Shown here piece by piece: positions 52,690 to 60,037 of a DNA stretch of 64,000 nt. Origin of the DNA: Asanoa hainanensis (GTDB taxonomy: Bacteria; Actinomycetota; Actinomycetes; Mycobacteriales; Micromonosporaceae); the NCBI RefSeq assembly GCF_900188485.1, contig NZ_FZPH01000001.1, forward strand, positions 372,001 to 436,000. The letters are read 5' to 3'. The notes beneath the pieces were generated by a model. It saw only the letters and a list, made by a program, of their open reading frames with translations, searched no databases and was not told the DNA's origin. The translations under genes and the position numbers were made by a program. The number at the start of each line of letters is the position of its first letter. Position 1 is the first letter of the stretch.

Positions 52690-52723
52690 GGGGCGCCGCC
52701 TGCGTACGCGCACGCGGCGCCCC
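52690..52723 (+). terminator. Intercistronic hairpin between glpK and glpD
   Basis: GGGGCGCCGC (52690-52699) and GCGGCGCCCC (52714-52723) form a perfect 10-bp stem with a 14-nt loop containing the palindrome GCGTACGC. It lies 11 bp past the glpK stop and 24 bp before the glpD start, so it is probably a partial terminator or mRNA stabiliser. Confidence 0.6.
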
Positions 52724-52747
52724 ACCGCATGACAGCAGGAGGTTGAC

Positions 52748-54451
52748 GTGGAGGCCGTGGCCCTTTCCGCAGCACAACGCAGCCGGGCCCTCGCCGGTAT
52801 GGCCGAGCGCGAACTCGACGTCCTGGTCGTGGGTGGAGGTGTGGTCGGCGCCGGCTGCGCCCTCGACGCGGTCACGCGTGGCCTGTCGACCGGGTTGGTC
52901 GAGGCGCGCGACTGGGCGTCCGGCACGTCGAGCCGCTCCAGCAAGCTGATGCACGGCGGCCTGCGCTATCTGGAGCAGTTCGAGTTCGGGTTGGTTGCCG
53001 AGTCCTTGCGGGAGCGCGGTCTGCTCCTGCAACGGATCGCGCCGCACCTGGTGCACCCCGTGCAGTTCCTTTACCCACTCAAACACCGGATCTGGGAGCG
53101 CCCGTACGTGGGCAGCGGCCTGATCCTCTACGACACGATGGGGCTGACGTCCGGCACCGCCCGCGGCGTGCCGCACCACAAGCACCTGACCCGCCGGGGC
53201 GCGCTCAAGGTGGCGCCCGGGCTGAAGCGGTCGTCGCTGATCGGCGCCGTGCAGTACTACGACGGCCAGGTCGACGACGCCCGGCACACCATGAGCGTGG
53301 TCCGCACGGCGGCCAGCTACGGCGCGCTGGTGGCCAACCGCGCGCGGGTGGTCGACTACCTGCGCGAGGGCGAGCAGGTCGTCGGCGCGCTGGTCGAGGA
53401 CCTGATGACCGGCGCGACACGCGAGGTGCGGGCCAAGGTGGTGATCAACTCGACCGGCGTCTGGACCGACGACACGCAGCAGCTCGCGGACACCCGTGGT
53501 GAGTTCCACGTGCGCACCTCGAAGGGCGTGCACTTCACGGTGCCGCGGGACCGGATCCCGATCGACACCGGGCTGATCCTGCGTACGGAGAAGAGCGTCC
53601 TGTTCGTCATCCCGTGGGGCCGGCACTGGCTGATCGGCACCACGGACACCGACTGGGAGCTCGACAAGGCCCGGCCGGCGGCCACCGCGACGGACATCGA
53701 GTATCTGCTGGAGCACGTCAACCGGGTGCTGGTCAGCCCGTTGACCGAGGCCGACATCGAGGGTGTCTACGTCGGACTGCGCCCGCTGGTGGCCGGCGCC
53801 GCCGAGTCGACCAGCAAGCTGTCCCGTGACCACTCGGTGGCCAGCCCGGTGCCGGGCATGGTCGTGGTGGCGGGCGGCAAGTACACCACCTACCGCAAGA
53901 TGGCCGAGGACACCGTCGACCTGGCGGTGCGGCAGCTCGAGCAGGAGAACGTGCCCGAGTCGCCGACCAAGGACATCCCGCTGGTCGGTGCCGACGGCTA
54001 CAAGGCCCTGTGGAACCAGCGGCACGAGCTCGCCGAGGCCTGGGGGCTACACGTGCACCGGATCGAGCACCTGCTCAACCGGTACGGGTCGCTGATCTTC
54101 GAGCTGCTGAGGCTGGTCGCGCAGGACCGCGGCCTGGCCGAGCCGCTGCCGGGCGCCGACGACTACCTGCGGGTGGAGGCGATGTACGCGGCCAGCCACG
54201 AGGGCGCGCTGCACCTCGACGACGTGCTGGCCCGGCGCACGCGGGCGTACTTCGAGACGTTCTCGCGTGGTGTCCAGGCGGCACCGGACGCGGCCCGGCT
54301 GATGGGCGAGGTGCTCGGCTGGACCGACGTCGACGTGGACCGCGAGGTGGCCGCGTACGAGCAGGCCATCGAGGCGGACCGCAAGGCACAGGAGGCACCC
54401 GACGACGCGGCCGCCGACGCGGCCCGGCTCGTCGCGGTCGACCTGGGCTGA
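52748..54451 (+). CDS. glpD: Glycerol-3-phosphate dehydrogenase (FAD-dependent)
   Basis: A 567-aa membrane-associated flavoprotein that oxidises glycerol-3-phosphate to dihydroxyacetone phosphate and passes electrons to quinone. LDVLVVGGGVVGAGCALDAVTRGLSTGLVEARDWASGTSSRSSKLMHGGLRYLEQ is the FAD-binding start with the GlpD signature. HFTVPRDRIPIDTG, LFVIPWGRHWLIGTTDTDW and MVVVAGGKYTTYRKMAEDTVD follow, then the C-terminal DAO_C domain. GTG 52748 has AGGAGG 7-12 bases upstream. It ends the glpFKD operon before a clear terminator. Confidence 0.96.
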   Translation: MEAVALSAAQRSRALAGMAERELDVLVVGGGVVGAGCALDAVTRGLSTGLVEARDWASGTSSRSSKLMHGGLRYLEQFEFGLVAESLRERGLLLQRIAPHLVHPVQFLYPLKHRIWERPYVGSGLILYDTMGLTSGTARGVPHHKHLTRRGALKVAPGLKRSSLIGAVQYYDGQVDDARHTMSVVRTAASYGALVANRARVVDYLREGEQVVGALVEDLMTGATREVRAKVVINSTGVWTDDTQQLADTRGEFHVRTSKGVHFTVPRDRIPIDTGLILRTEKSVLFVIPWGRHWLIGTTDTDWELDKARPAATATDIEYLLEHVNRVLVSPLTEADIEGVYVGLRPLVAGAAESTSKLSRDHSVASPVPGMVVVAGGKYTTYRKMAEDTVDLAVRQLEQENVPESPTKDIPLVGADGYKALWNQRHELAEAWGLHVHRIEHLLNRYGSLIFELLRLVAQDRGLAEPLPGADDYLRVEAMYAASHEGALHLDDVLARRTRAYFETFSRGVQAAPDAARLMGEVLGWTDVDVDREVAAYEQAIEADRKAQEAPDDAAADAARLVAVDLG

Positions 54452-54463
54452 GCACCGGAGTCA

Positions 54464-54487
54464 GGGCCCCTCCTCGACGAGGGGCCC
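54464..54487 (+). terminator. Terminator of the glpFKD operon
   Basis: GGGCCCCTC (54464-54472), loop CTCGAC, GAGGGGCCC (54479-54487), then TTT. An outer CCGGAG/CTCCGG pair (54456-54461 with 54491-54496) extends the structure. Confidence 0.85.
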
Positions 54488-54504
54488 TTTCTCCGGCTTC
54501 AACA

Positions 54505-54521
54505 AGCTGTATAGTACAGCT
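54505..54521 (+). promoter_or_regulatory. Operator overlapping the -10 of a leaderless MFS gene
   Basis: AGCTGTA-TAG-TACAGCT is a perfect inverted repeat ending one base before the ATG at 54522. TATAGT (54510-54515) inside it is a good -10, six bases from the start codon. A TetR- or MarR-type repressor bound here would block transcription, but no regulator gene is adjacent. Confidence 0.7.
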
Positions 54522-55757
54522 ATGTCATCGGCACCGACCACCAACCCGTTCAAGCAGCCCCGCGCCGTCTGGGCCGTGGCGTTCGCCTGCGTCGTGTCTT
54601 TCATGGGCATCGGCCTCGTCGACCCGATCCTGCCGGCGCTCGCCGACGACCTGCACGCCACGCCGAGCCAGGTGTCCCTGCTGTTCACCAGCTACCTGGT
54701 GGTTACCGCCGTGGCCATGCTGATCGTCGGCGCCGTATCCAGCCGGATCGGGGCCAAGCGCACGCTCGTGGTCGGCCTGGTGATCATCGTGGTGTTCGCC
54801 GCGCTCGCCGGCGCCTCCGACTCGATCGGCGGGATCGTCGGCTTCCGCGCCGGCTGGGGCCTGGGCAACGCGCTGTTCATCGCGACCAGCCTCGCGGTCA
54901 TCGTCGCGTCGGCCAGCGGCGGCTTCGCCGGAGCCATCATCCTGTACGAGACGGCGCTCGGCCTGGGCATCGCGGTCGGCCCGCTGCTCGGCGGTGAGCT
55001 CGGCAGCATCAGTTGGAAGGGCCCGTTCTTCGGCGTCTCGGCGCTGATGTTCATCGCCCTGGTCGCGACCGTCGCGTTCGTGCCCGCGCTGCCCAAGCCC
55101 GCGCGGCCGACCAGCATCGCCGCGCCGCTGCAGGCCCTGCGCCACCGTGGGCTGCTCATCATGGGCCTGACCGCGCTGCTCTACAACTGGGGCTTCTTCA
55201 CGATGCTCGGCTACGCGCCGTACCCGATGGAGCTCGAGGCCCACGAGCTCGGCCTGGTGTTCACCGGCTGGGGCCTGTTGGTCGCGCTGTTCAGCGTGTT
55301 CTTCGCCCCGCGCCTGCAGGCGCGGTTCGGCACCGCCAAGGTGTTGTACGTCAACCTGGCCGCGCTCGGCATCGTGATGACGGTGATCGGCGCGGGGGTG
55401 GACAACCCGACCACGGTGATCGTCGCGGTCATCGTCAGCGGCGCCTTCATCGGCATCAACAACACCCTGACCACCCAGGCGGTCATGCTGGTCTCACCGG
55501 TCGAGCGCCCGACGGCATCGTCCGCGTACGGCTTCGTCCGGTTCATCGGCGGCGGCCTGGCCCCGTTCGTCGCGGGCAAGCTGGCCGACGCGTTCAACCT
55601 GTCGGTCCCGTTCTACCTGGGCGGCGTGGCCTTCGTGCTGGCGATCGCCGTGCTGGCCACCGGCCACTCGCTGATCGGCCGGGCCGAACGGGAGCTGGCC
55701 GCGCCCGTGGACGCCGAGGAGGTCGAGGCGGTCGGCGCGGCCGAGGTGCCGGCCTAG
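54522..55757 (+). CDS. MFS transporter (probable drug exporter)
   Basis: A 411-aa major facilitator protein with 12 predicted helices. FMGIGLVDPILPALADDLHATPSQVSLLFTSY is the first helix pair with motif D1-like residues, VSSRIGAKRTLVVG is motif A, and the fifth helix ILYETALGLGIAVGPLLGGELGS is motif C, the antiporter motif. This is the DHA1-type drug:H+ antiporter pattern. The C-terminal tail is acidic. It appears leaderless and tightly controlled by the palindrome over its -10. It is a single gene followed after 9 bp by the Gfo/Idh/MocA gene, which has its own -10. Confidence 0.92.
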   Translation: MSSAPTTNPFKQPRAVWAVAFACVVSFMGIGLVDPILPALADDLHATPSQVSLLFTSYLVVTAVAMLIVGAVSSRIGAKRTLVVGLVIIVVFAALAGASDSIGGIVGFRAGWGLGNALFIATSLAVIVASASGGFAGAIILYETALGLGIAVGPLLGGELGSISWKGPFFGVSALMFIALVATVAFVPALPKPARPTSIAAPLQALRHRGLLIMGLTALLYNWGFFTMLGYAPYPMELEAHELGLVFTGWGLLVALFSVFFAPRLQARFGTAKVLYVNLAALGIVMTVIGAGVDNPTTVIVAVIVSGAFIGINNTLTTQAVMLVSPVERPTASSAYGFVRFIGGGLAPFVAGKLADAFNLSVPFYLGGVAFVLAIAVLATGHSLIGRAERELAAPVDAEEVEAVGAAEVPA

Positions 55758-55766
55758 ACTGCGGCC

Positions 55767-56744
55767 GTGCGCATCGGAGTGCTGGGCGCCGCGCGGATCG
55801 CGCCGGCGGCATTGGTCAGGGCGGCGGAGGCCGTCGACGGGGTCGAGGTCGCGGCGGTCGCGGCGCGGGATCGCGAGCGGGCGGCGACGTTCGCCCGGCG
55901 GCACGGCATCGCCACCGTGCACGGGTCGTACGAGGACCTCGTGGCGGATCCGAGCCTGGACGCGGTCTACGTGCCGCTGCCCAACGGCCTCCACGCACGG
56001 TGGACGCTCGCCGCGATCGCGGCCGGCAAGCACGTGCTCTGCGAGAAACCGTTCACCAGCAACGCCGCACAGGCGATCGAGGTGCGGGACGCGGCCGCCG
56101 GCACCGGGCTCGTGGTGATGGAGGCGTTCCACTACCGTTACCACCCGCTCGCCCGGCGGATGGCCGGCGCCGTCCGGGAGGGTGAGCTCGGCGCGATCGA
56201 GCGGGTGGAGACCTCGATGTGCTTCCCGCTCCCCCGCTTCCGCGACATCCGCTACCAGTACGACCTGGCCGGCGGCGCCCTGATGGACGCCGGCTGCTAC
56301 GCCGTGCACTGCCTGCGGATACTCAGCCCGGGCGAGCCCACGGTGACGTCCGCCCAAGCATTGACGCTGCGCCGGGACCCGCGGGTCGACCGGGCCATGA
56401 CGGCCGAGTTCGTGCTTCCCGGCGGCGGCACCGGGCGGATCCAGGCCTCCATGTGGTCGTCGACTCTGCTGCGGATCCGCGCCCGGGTGGTCGGCACCCG
56501 CGGCACGATGTCGGTGTTCAACTACGCGACACCGCAGCTGCCCTCGCGGTTCTCGTTGACCGTCGACGGGCGGCGGCGCCAGGAGCGGTTCGGCGGCGAG
56601 CCGACGTACGTGCACCAGCTCCGCGCGTTCGTGGCCGCCGTCGACGGCAAGCACACCAACCTGACCCCGCCCAACGACGCGGTCGCGACGATGTCGCTGA
56701 TCGACGCGATCTACGGAGCCGCCGGGCTGCCACTGCGGCCCTGA
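55767..56744 (+). CDS. Gfo/Idh/MocA family oxidoreductase
   Basis: A 325-aa NAD(P)-dependent oxidoreductase from GTG 55767; TAGACT six bases before it suggests leaderless initiation. RIGVLGAARIAPAAL is the Rossmann motif, and VLCEKPFTSNAAQA carries the conserved EKP Lys. The C-terminal substrate domain has EAFHYRYHPLARRM and GGALMDAGCYAVHCLR with the catalytic Asp/His pair. EAFHYRYHP and the spacing resemble dihydrodiol dehydrogenase-like and xylose dehydrogenase members. Substrate unknown. The 3' end overlaps the convergent CGNR gene by 34 bp. Confidence 0.9.
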   Translation: MRIGVLGAARIAPAALVRAAEAVDGVEVAAVAARDRERAATFARRHGIATVHGSYEDLVADPSLDAVYVPLPNGLHARWTLAAIAAGKHVLCEKPFTSNAAQAIEVRDAAAGTGLVVMEAFHYRYHPLARRMAGAVREGELGAIERVETSMCFPLPRFRDIRYQYDLAGGALMDAGCYAVHCLRILSPGEPTVTSAQALTLRRDPRVDRAMTAEFVLPGGGTGRIQASMWSSTLLRIRARVVGTRGTMSVFNYATPQLPSRFSLTVDGRRRQERFGGEPTYVHQLRAFVAAVDGKHTNLTPPNDAVATMSLIDAIYGAAGLPLRP

Positions 56745-57268
56745 GCCGCGGCCCGGTGTGCGGCGACGCGGACCCGGCTGGCGCAGGTCGCCCCGCAGAA
56801 CCGGCGGGCCGGGCCCGGGCCGACGCGGAGCAGCGCGTCCCGGCAGTCGCCGGCGGCGCACCGGCCGAGCACCCCCACGCCGTGCTCGGCGACCAGCAGC
56901 GCGAGCCCCATCGCCCCCGACGCGGCGAGCCACCCACCCCACGACGAACCCGGCGCGTCGACGTGCAGGTGCAACGGCACGCCGGCGTGGGCGGCCAGCC
57001 GCGGGCGGGCGCTGCTGGCCAGCATGGCGTTGAGCCGCTCGGCCAGCGCCTCCTCGGAAGCCGCCTCGAAGACGCCGTTGAACGCCTCCCGTGCGGCCAG
57101 TGCGTCACGCAGGTCGGCGGCGTCGACCTCGACCGGCTCCGGCTCGTCGTGCGCGCGCAACAACGCCGCCAGCTCGGTGGGCGTCGTCAGCAGGTCGGGA
57201 TGGCGCTGACCCGGCGCCGTGTTGGCGAGCGCCGTCGCCAGGGCCGCCCAGCGCGAGAATCCGAACAC
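56711..57268 (-). CDS. CGNR zinc finger / ABATE domain transcription factor
   Basis: A 185-aa protein from GTG 57268. The N-terminal part is an ABATE-like stress-sensing domain (LATALANTAPGQRHPDLLTTPTELAALLRAHD, AREAFNGVFEAASEEALAERLNAML). The C-terminal part is the CGNR zinc finger: RCAAGDCRDALLRVGPGPARRFCGATCASRVRVAAHR, with the usual C-x4-C and C-x3-C spacing; the family motif CGNR reads CASR here. It is divergent from an MFS gene with only 19 bp between starts, and the intervening -10 boxes overlap. It is therefore the likely regulator of that transporter and of itself. Confidence 0.88.
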   Translation of the reverse strand: MFGFSRWAALATALANTAPGQRHPDLLTTPTELAALLRAHDEPEPVEVDAADLRDALAAREAFNGVFEAASEEALAERLNAMLASSARPRLAAHAGVPLHLHVDAPGSSWGGWLAASGAMGLALLVAEHGVGVLGRCAAGDCRDALLRVGPGPARRFCGATCASRVRVAAHRAAAQGRSGSPAAP

Positions 57269-57305
57269 GGCTGTTACGGTACTCCTCGTGCAACCCGTTA
57301 CAGCC
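57269..57305. promoter_or_regulatory. Shared divergent leaderless promoter with inverted repeat
   Basis: GGCTGTTACGG (57269-57279) and CCGTTACAGCC (57295-57305) are an 11-bp inverted repeat with one mismatch that spans both start codons. TACGGT on the plus strand (57275-57280) and TACCGT on the minus strand (57281-57276) are overlapping -10 boxes, each seven bases from its GTG. This is a probable CGNR operator. Confidence 0.6.
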
Positions 57306-58481
57306 GCGACCCGCCGCCTGCTGGTGGCCGCGACCGGATCGAGGCTCGCCGACGAGGCGGCCGCCGTCGCGGTCGCGCTGCACGTGGTCGCCCGCACCGG
57401 GGACGCCGGGCTCGCCGGCCTGGTCGTCGCCGCCTTCGCCCTGCCGACGCTGGTCACCGGCCCGGTGCTGGGCGCCCTGCTGGACCGGCTGTGCGCGCCC
57501 CGCGCCCTCTTCCTGGCCAACCAGGTCGCGCTGGCCACCGGCCTGGCCGGCATCCTCGTGCTCGCCGGCCGGGCACCCGCCGTGGTGCTGATCGGCCTCG
57601 GCCTGCTCGCGGGCCTGACCGCACCGGTCCTCACCGGCGGCTACAGCGCCCTGGTGCCGCGCACCGGCGAGCGCGGGCTCGCCCGGGCGAACGCCCTCGA
57701 CGCGGCCAGCTACGACGTCGCCGGACTGGGCGGCCCCGCGCTGGTCGCGGTGGTCGCCAGCCTCGCCGGCGCCGGCCCCGCGCTCGCCGCCACGGCGGCC
57801 GTGGCCTTCGTCGGGCTGGCACTGGTGGCCGGTGCGCCGATGCCCGGGCCCACCACGAACCCCGGCAAGCCGGCCGCGCCGCACGAGGGGCTGGTGCTGC
57901 TGTGGCGGGTGCCGGAGCTCCGAGCGACCACCGCCGCGACCACGATCGGCTTCGCCGCGCAGGGCCTGCTGCCGGTGACCTTCCCGCTGCTGGCCCTCCA
58001 CTTCGGACACCCGGCCGGACACGGCGCCTGGTTCCTCACCGCGCTCAGCGCCGGCTCGCTGGCCGGTGCGCTCGCGTCGGCCCGGCTGCTGAGCCGCTTC
58101 GACCCCGTGCCGGTGCTGGCCGTCGCGCTCGCCGTGCTCGGGCTGGCGCTGGCCGGCATCGCGGCGACGCCGACCCTGCCGCTCGCGCTGGCGGTGGCCC
58201 TCGTGGGCGGCGTCGCGACCGGCCCGATGCTCGCCGCCACCCTCGCGGTGCGGCAGCGGTCCGTCCCCTCTGGACGCTACGGCCAGGTGGTCGCGACGGC
58301 TGCCAGCATCAAGGTCGGCGCGTACGCCCTCGGCGCCGCCGCCACCGGCCCGGTCACCGCCTGGCTGCCGCCGCGCGGCGTGCTGCTCCTGGTCGGCGCC
58401 GCCCAGCTCGTCGCCCTGCTTCCCCTGCGCGTCGCCGCGCGTTCCGCGATTCCCCGGACAGCCGGCCGCGCGGCGGCCTAA
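57288..58481 (+). CDS. MFS transporter, probable CGNR-regulated exporter
   Basis: A 397-aa membrane protein from GTG 57288 with about 12 very Ala/Leu/Val/Gly-rich helices. GALLDRLCAPRALFLANQ stands in for motif A and GGYSALVPRTGERGLARANALDAASYDVAGLGGPAL is the central loop region typical of MFS_1/MFS_3 exporters of actinobacteria. Its role as an efflux pump is inferred from its divergent arrangement with a CGNR regulator. A longer in-frame start at 57219 would lie inside the regulator gene and is rejected. The GMC oxidoreductase gene follows after 38 bp. Confidence 0.88.
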   Translation: MQPVTAATRRLLVAATGSRLADEAAAVAVALHVVARTGDAGLAGLVVAAFALPTLVTGPVLGALLDRLCAPRALFLANQVALATGLAGILVLAGRAPAVVLIGLGLLAGLTAPVLTGGYSALVPRTGERGLARANALDAASYDVAGLGGPALVAVVASLAGAGPALAATAAVAFVGLALVAGAPMPGPTTNPGKPAAPHEGLVLLWRVPELRATTAATTIGFAAQGLLPVTFPLLALHFGHPAGHGAWFLTALSAGSLAGALASARLLSRFDPVPVLAVALAVLGLALAGIAATPTLPLALAVALVGGVATGPMLAATLAVRQRSVPSGRYGQVVATAASIKVGAYALGAAATGPVTAWLPPRGVLLLVGAAQLVALLPLRVAARSAIPRTAGRAAA

Positions 58482-58519
58482 CCTTGGACCCGACGGGCCG
58501 ATCCCTTGGGAGGATCGCC

Positions 58520-60016
58520 ATGCGCTCCTTCGACTACATCGTGGTGGGCGCCGGCACCGCCGGTTGTGTGCTGGCCACCCGCCTGTCCGAGGATCCCGAC
58601 GCCAGCGTCCTGTTGCTGGAGGCCGGCACCGCCTTCCCACCAGCGCTCGCCCGTGACCCACTGGCCTGGCCCGCGCTGGCCGGCACCGAGGTGGACTGGC
58701 GCTACACCACCGTCCCGCAGGAGGGTGCCGACCGGCAGCCACTGCCGTATCCGCAGGGCCGGGTGCTCGGCGGCTCCGGGGAGATCAACGGGCTGACCCA
58801 CGTGCGCGGCGACCCCGCGAGCTACGACGCGTGGGACGAGGCGGGCGCGATGGGCTGGACGTACGAGTCGATGCTGCCGTTCTTCATGCGCAGCGAGACC
58901 ACTCTCGGCGGCGACCCGGCCTATCGGGGCCAGGCCGGGCCGGTGCCGGTCGACCAGCCGGCCCACACCGACCCGCTGTGGGAGGCGTTCTTCACCGCCG
59001 CGGTCGAGGCCGGGCACCATCCGAACCCCGACAGCAACGGCCCGAACGCCGAGGGCACCTCGTGGAACGAGGTGACGGTGCGGGACGGCGTGCGGCTCGG
59101 CGCCGCCGAGGCCTACCTCGCTCCGGCGGCGGCGCGGCCCAACCTGACCGTGCTGGCCGACGCGGCGGCGGTGCGCCTGGTGGTCGAGCACGGTGCCTGC
59201 CGGGGCGTCGCGTACCGGGTCGACGGGCACACCGGCGTCACGTACGCGGACCGCGAGGTGGTGCTGGCCGCCGGCACGATCGGCTCGCCACGGCTGCTGC
59301 TGCTCTCCGGCATCGGGCCCGGCGACCACCTGCGCGAGGTCGGCCTGCCGGTGGTCGCGGACCTGCCCGGCGTCGGAGGCAACCTGCAGGACCATCCGCG
59401 GTCGCAGGTCGCGTACGCCGCCAGCCGGCCCGTGGGTGACGGGACGCTGGCCCGCCGACCGCACGTGCTGGCCCGCTCCGGCGCCGGTCCGCCGGACCTC
59501 CAGCTCGCCTTCGTGGCGGAGCCCATCCATCCACGGTGGACGCCCGGCGACGAGCCCGGCTACTCGGTGGTCTTCGCCCTGATGTCCCCGGACAGCCGCG
59601 GCACGGTCCGGCTCGCCGGTCCGGACCCGTTCGAGCCACCGCTGATCGACCCCGCGTTCCTCACCGACGACGGCGACGTCGACCGGATGGTGGCGGGGCT
59701 GCGGGCGGCGCGGGACGTCGGCGACGCGCCGGCGCTGGCCGACCTGCGGGCCGCCGAGGAGTACCCGGGCGCCGGGGTGACGAGCACGGCCGTGCTCGCG
59801 CAGTACGTCCGGGACACGGCGACGAGCTCGTTCGACCCGGTCGGCACCTGTCGGATGGGCATCGACGGCGCGGCGGTGGTCGACCCGACGCTGCGGGTGC
59901 ACGGGATCGCGGGCCTGCGGGTCGCCGACGCCTCGGTGATGCCGACGATCGTGTCAGGCAACGTGAACGCGCCGACCCTGGCCATCGCGGAGCGCGCCGC
60001 GAGCCTGATCGGCTAA
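58520..60016 (+). CDS. GMC family oxidoreductase, catalytic His replaced by Asp
   Basis: A 498-aa flavoprotein from ATG 58520 (GGGAGGA 6-12 bases upstream). FDYIVVGAGTAGCVLATRLSEDPDASVLLLEAG binds FAD; GRVLGGSGEINGLTHVRG is the first GMC signature and LAAGTIGSPRLLLLSGIG the second. The C-terminal Asn lies in MPTIVSGNVNAPTLAIAE. The usual catalytic-base motif HPVGTCRMG reads FDPVGTCRMG: Asp439, codon GAC at 59834-59836. The choline-dehydrogenase-like branch is suggested. Activity as an alcohol oxidoreductase is uncertain because of this change. Frames extending upstream to 56219 cross two other genes and are rejected. Confidence 0.88.
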   Translation: MRSFDYIVVGAGTAGCVLATRLSEDPDASVLLLEAGTAFPPALARDPLAWPALAGTEVDWRYTTVPQEGADRQPLPYPQGRVLGGSGEINGLTHVRGDPASYDAWDEAGAMGWTYESMLPFFMRSETTLGGDPAYRGQAGPVPVDQPAHTDPLWEAFFTAAVEAGHHPNPDSNGPNAEGTSWNEVTVRDGVRLGAAEAYLAPAAARPNLTVLADAAAVRLVVEHGACRGVAYRVDGHTGVTYADREVVLAAGTIGSPRLLLLSGIGPGDHLREVGLPVVADLPGVGGNLQDHPRSQVAYAASRPVGDGTLARRPHVLARSGAGPPDLQLAFVAEPIHPRWTPGDEPGYSVVFALMSPDSRGTVRLAGPDPFEPPLIDPAFLTDDGDVDRMVAGLRAARDVGDAPALADLRAAEEYPGAGVTSTAVLAQYVRDTATSSFDPVGTCRMGIDGAAVVDPTLRVHGIAGLRVADASVMPTIVSGNVNAPTLAIAERAASLIG

Positions 60017-60037
60017 CCTCCGGTTTGTGGTGGTCTG

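Noticed and set aside
56219-58519. Upstream extension of the GMC oxidoreductase to a 1265-codon frame
   Set aside because: It runs through the Gfo/Idh/MocA, CGNR and MFS genes, and the true start has a strong ribosome-binding site at 58508-58514.
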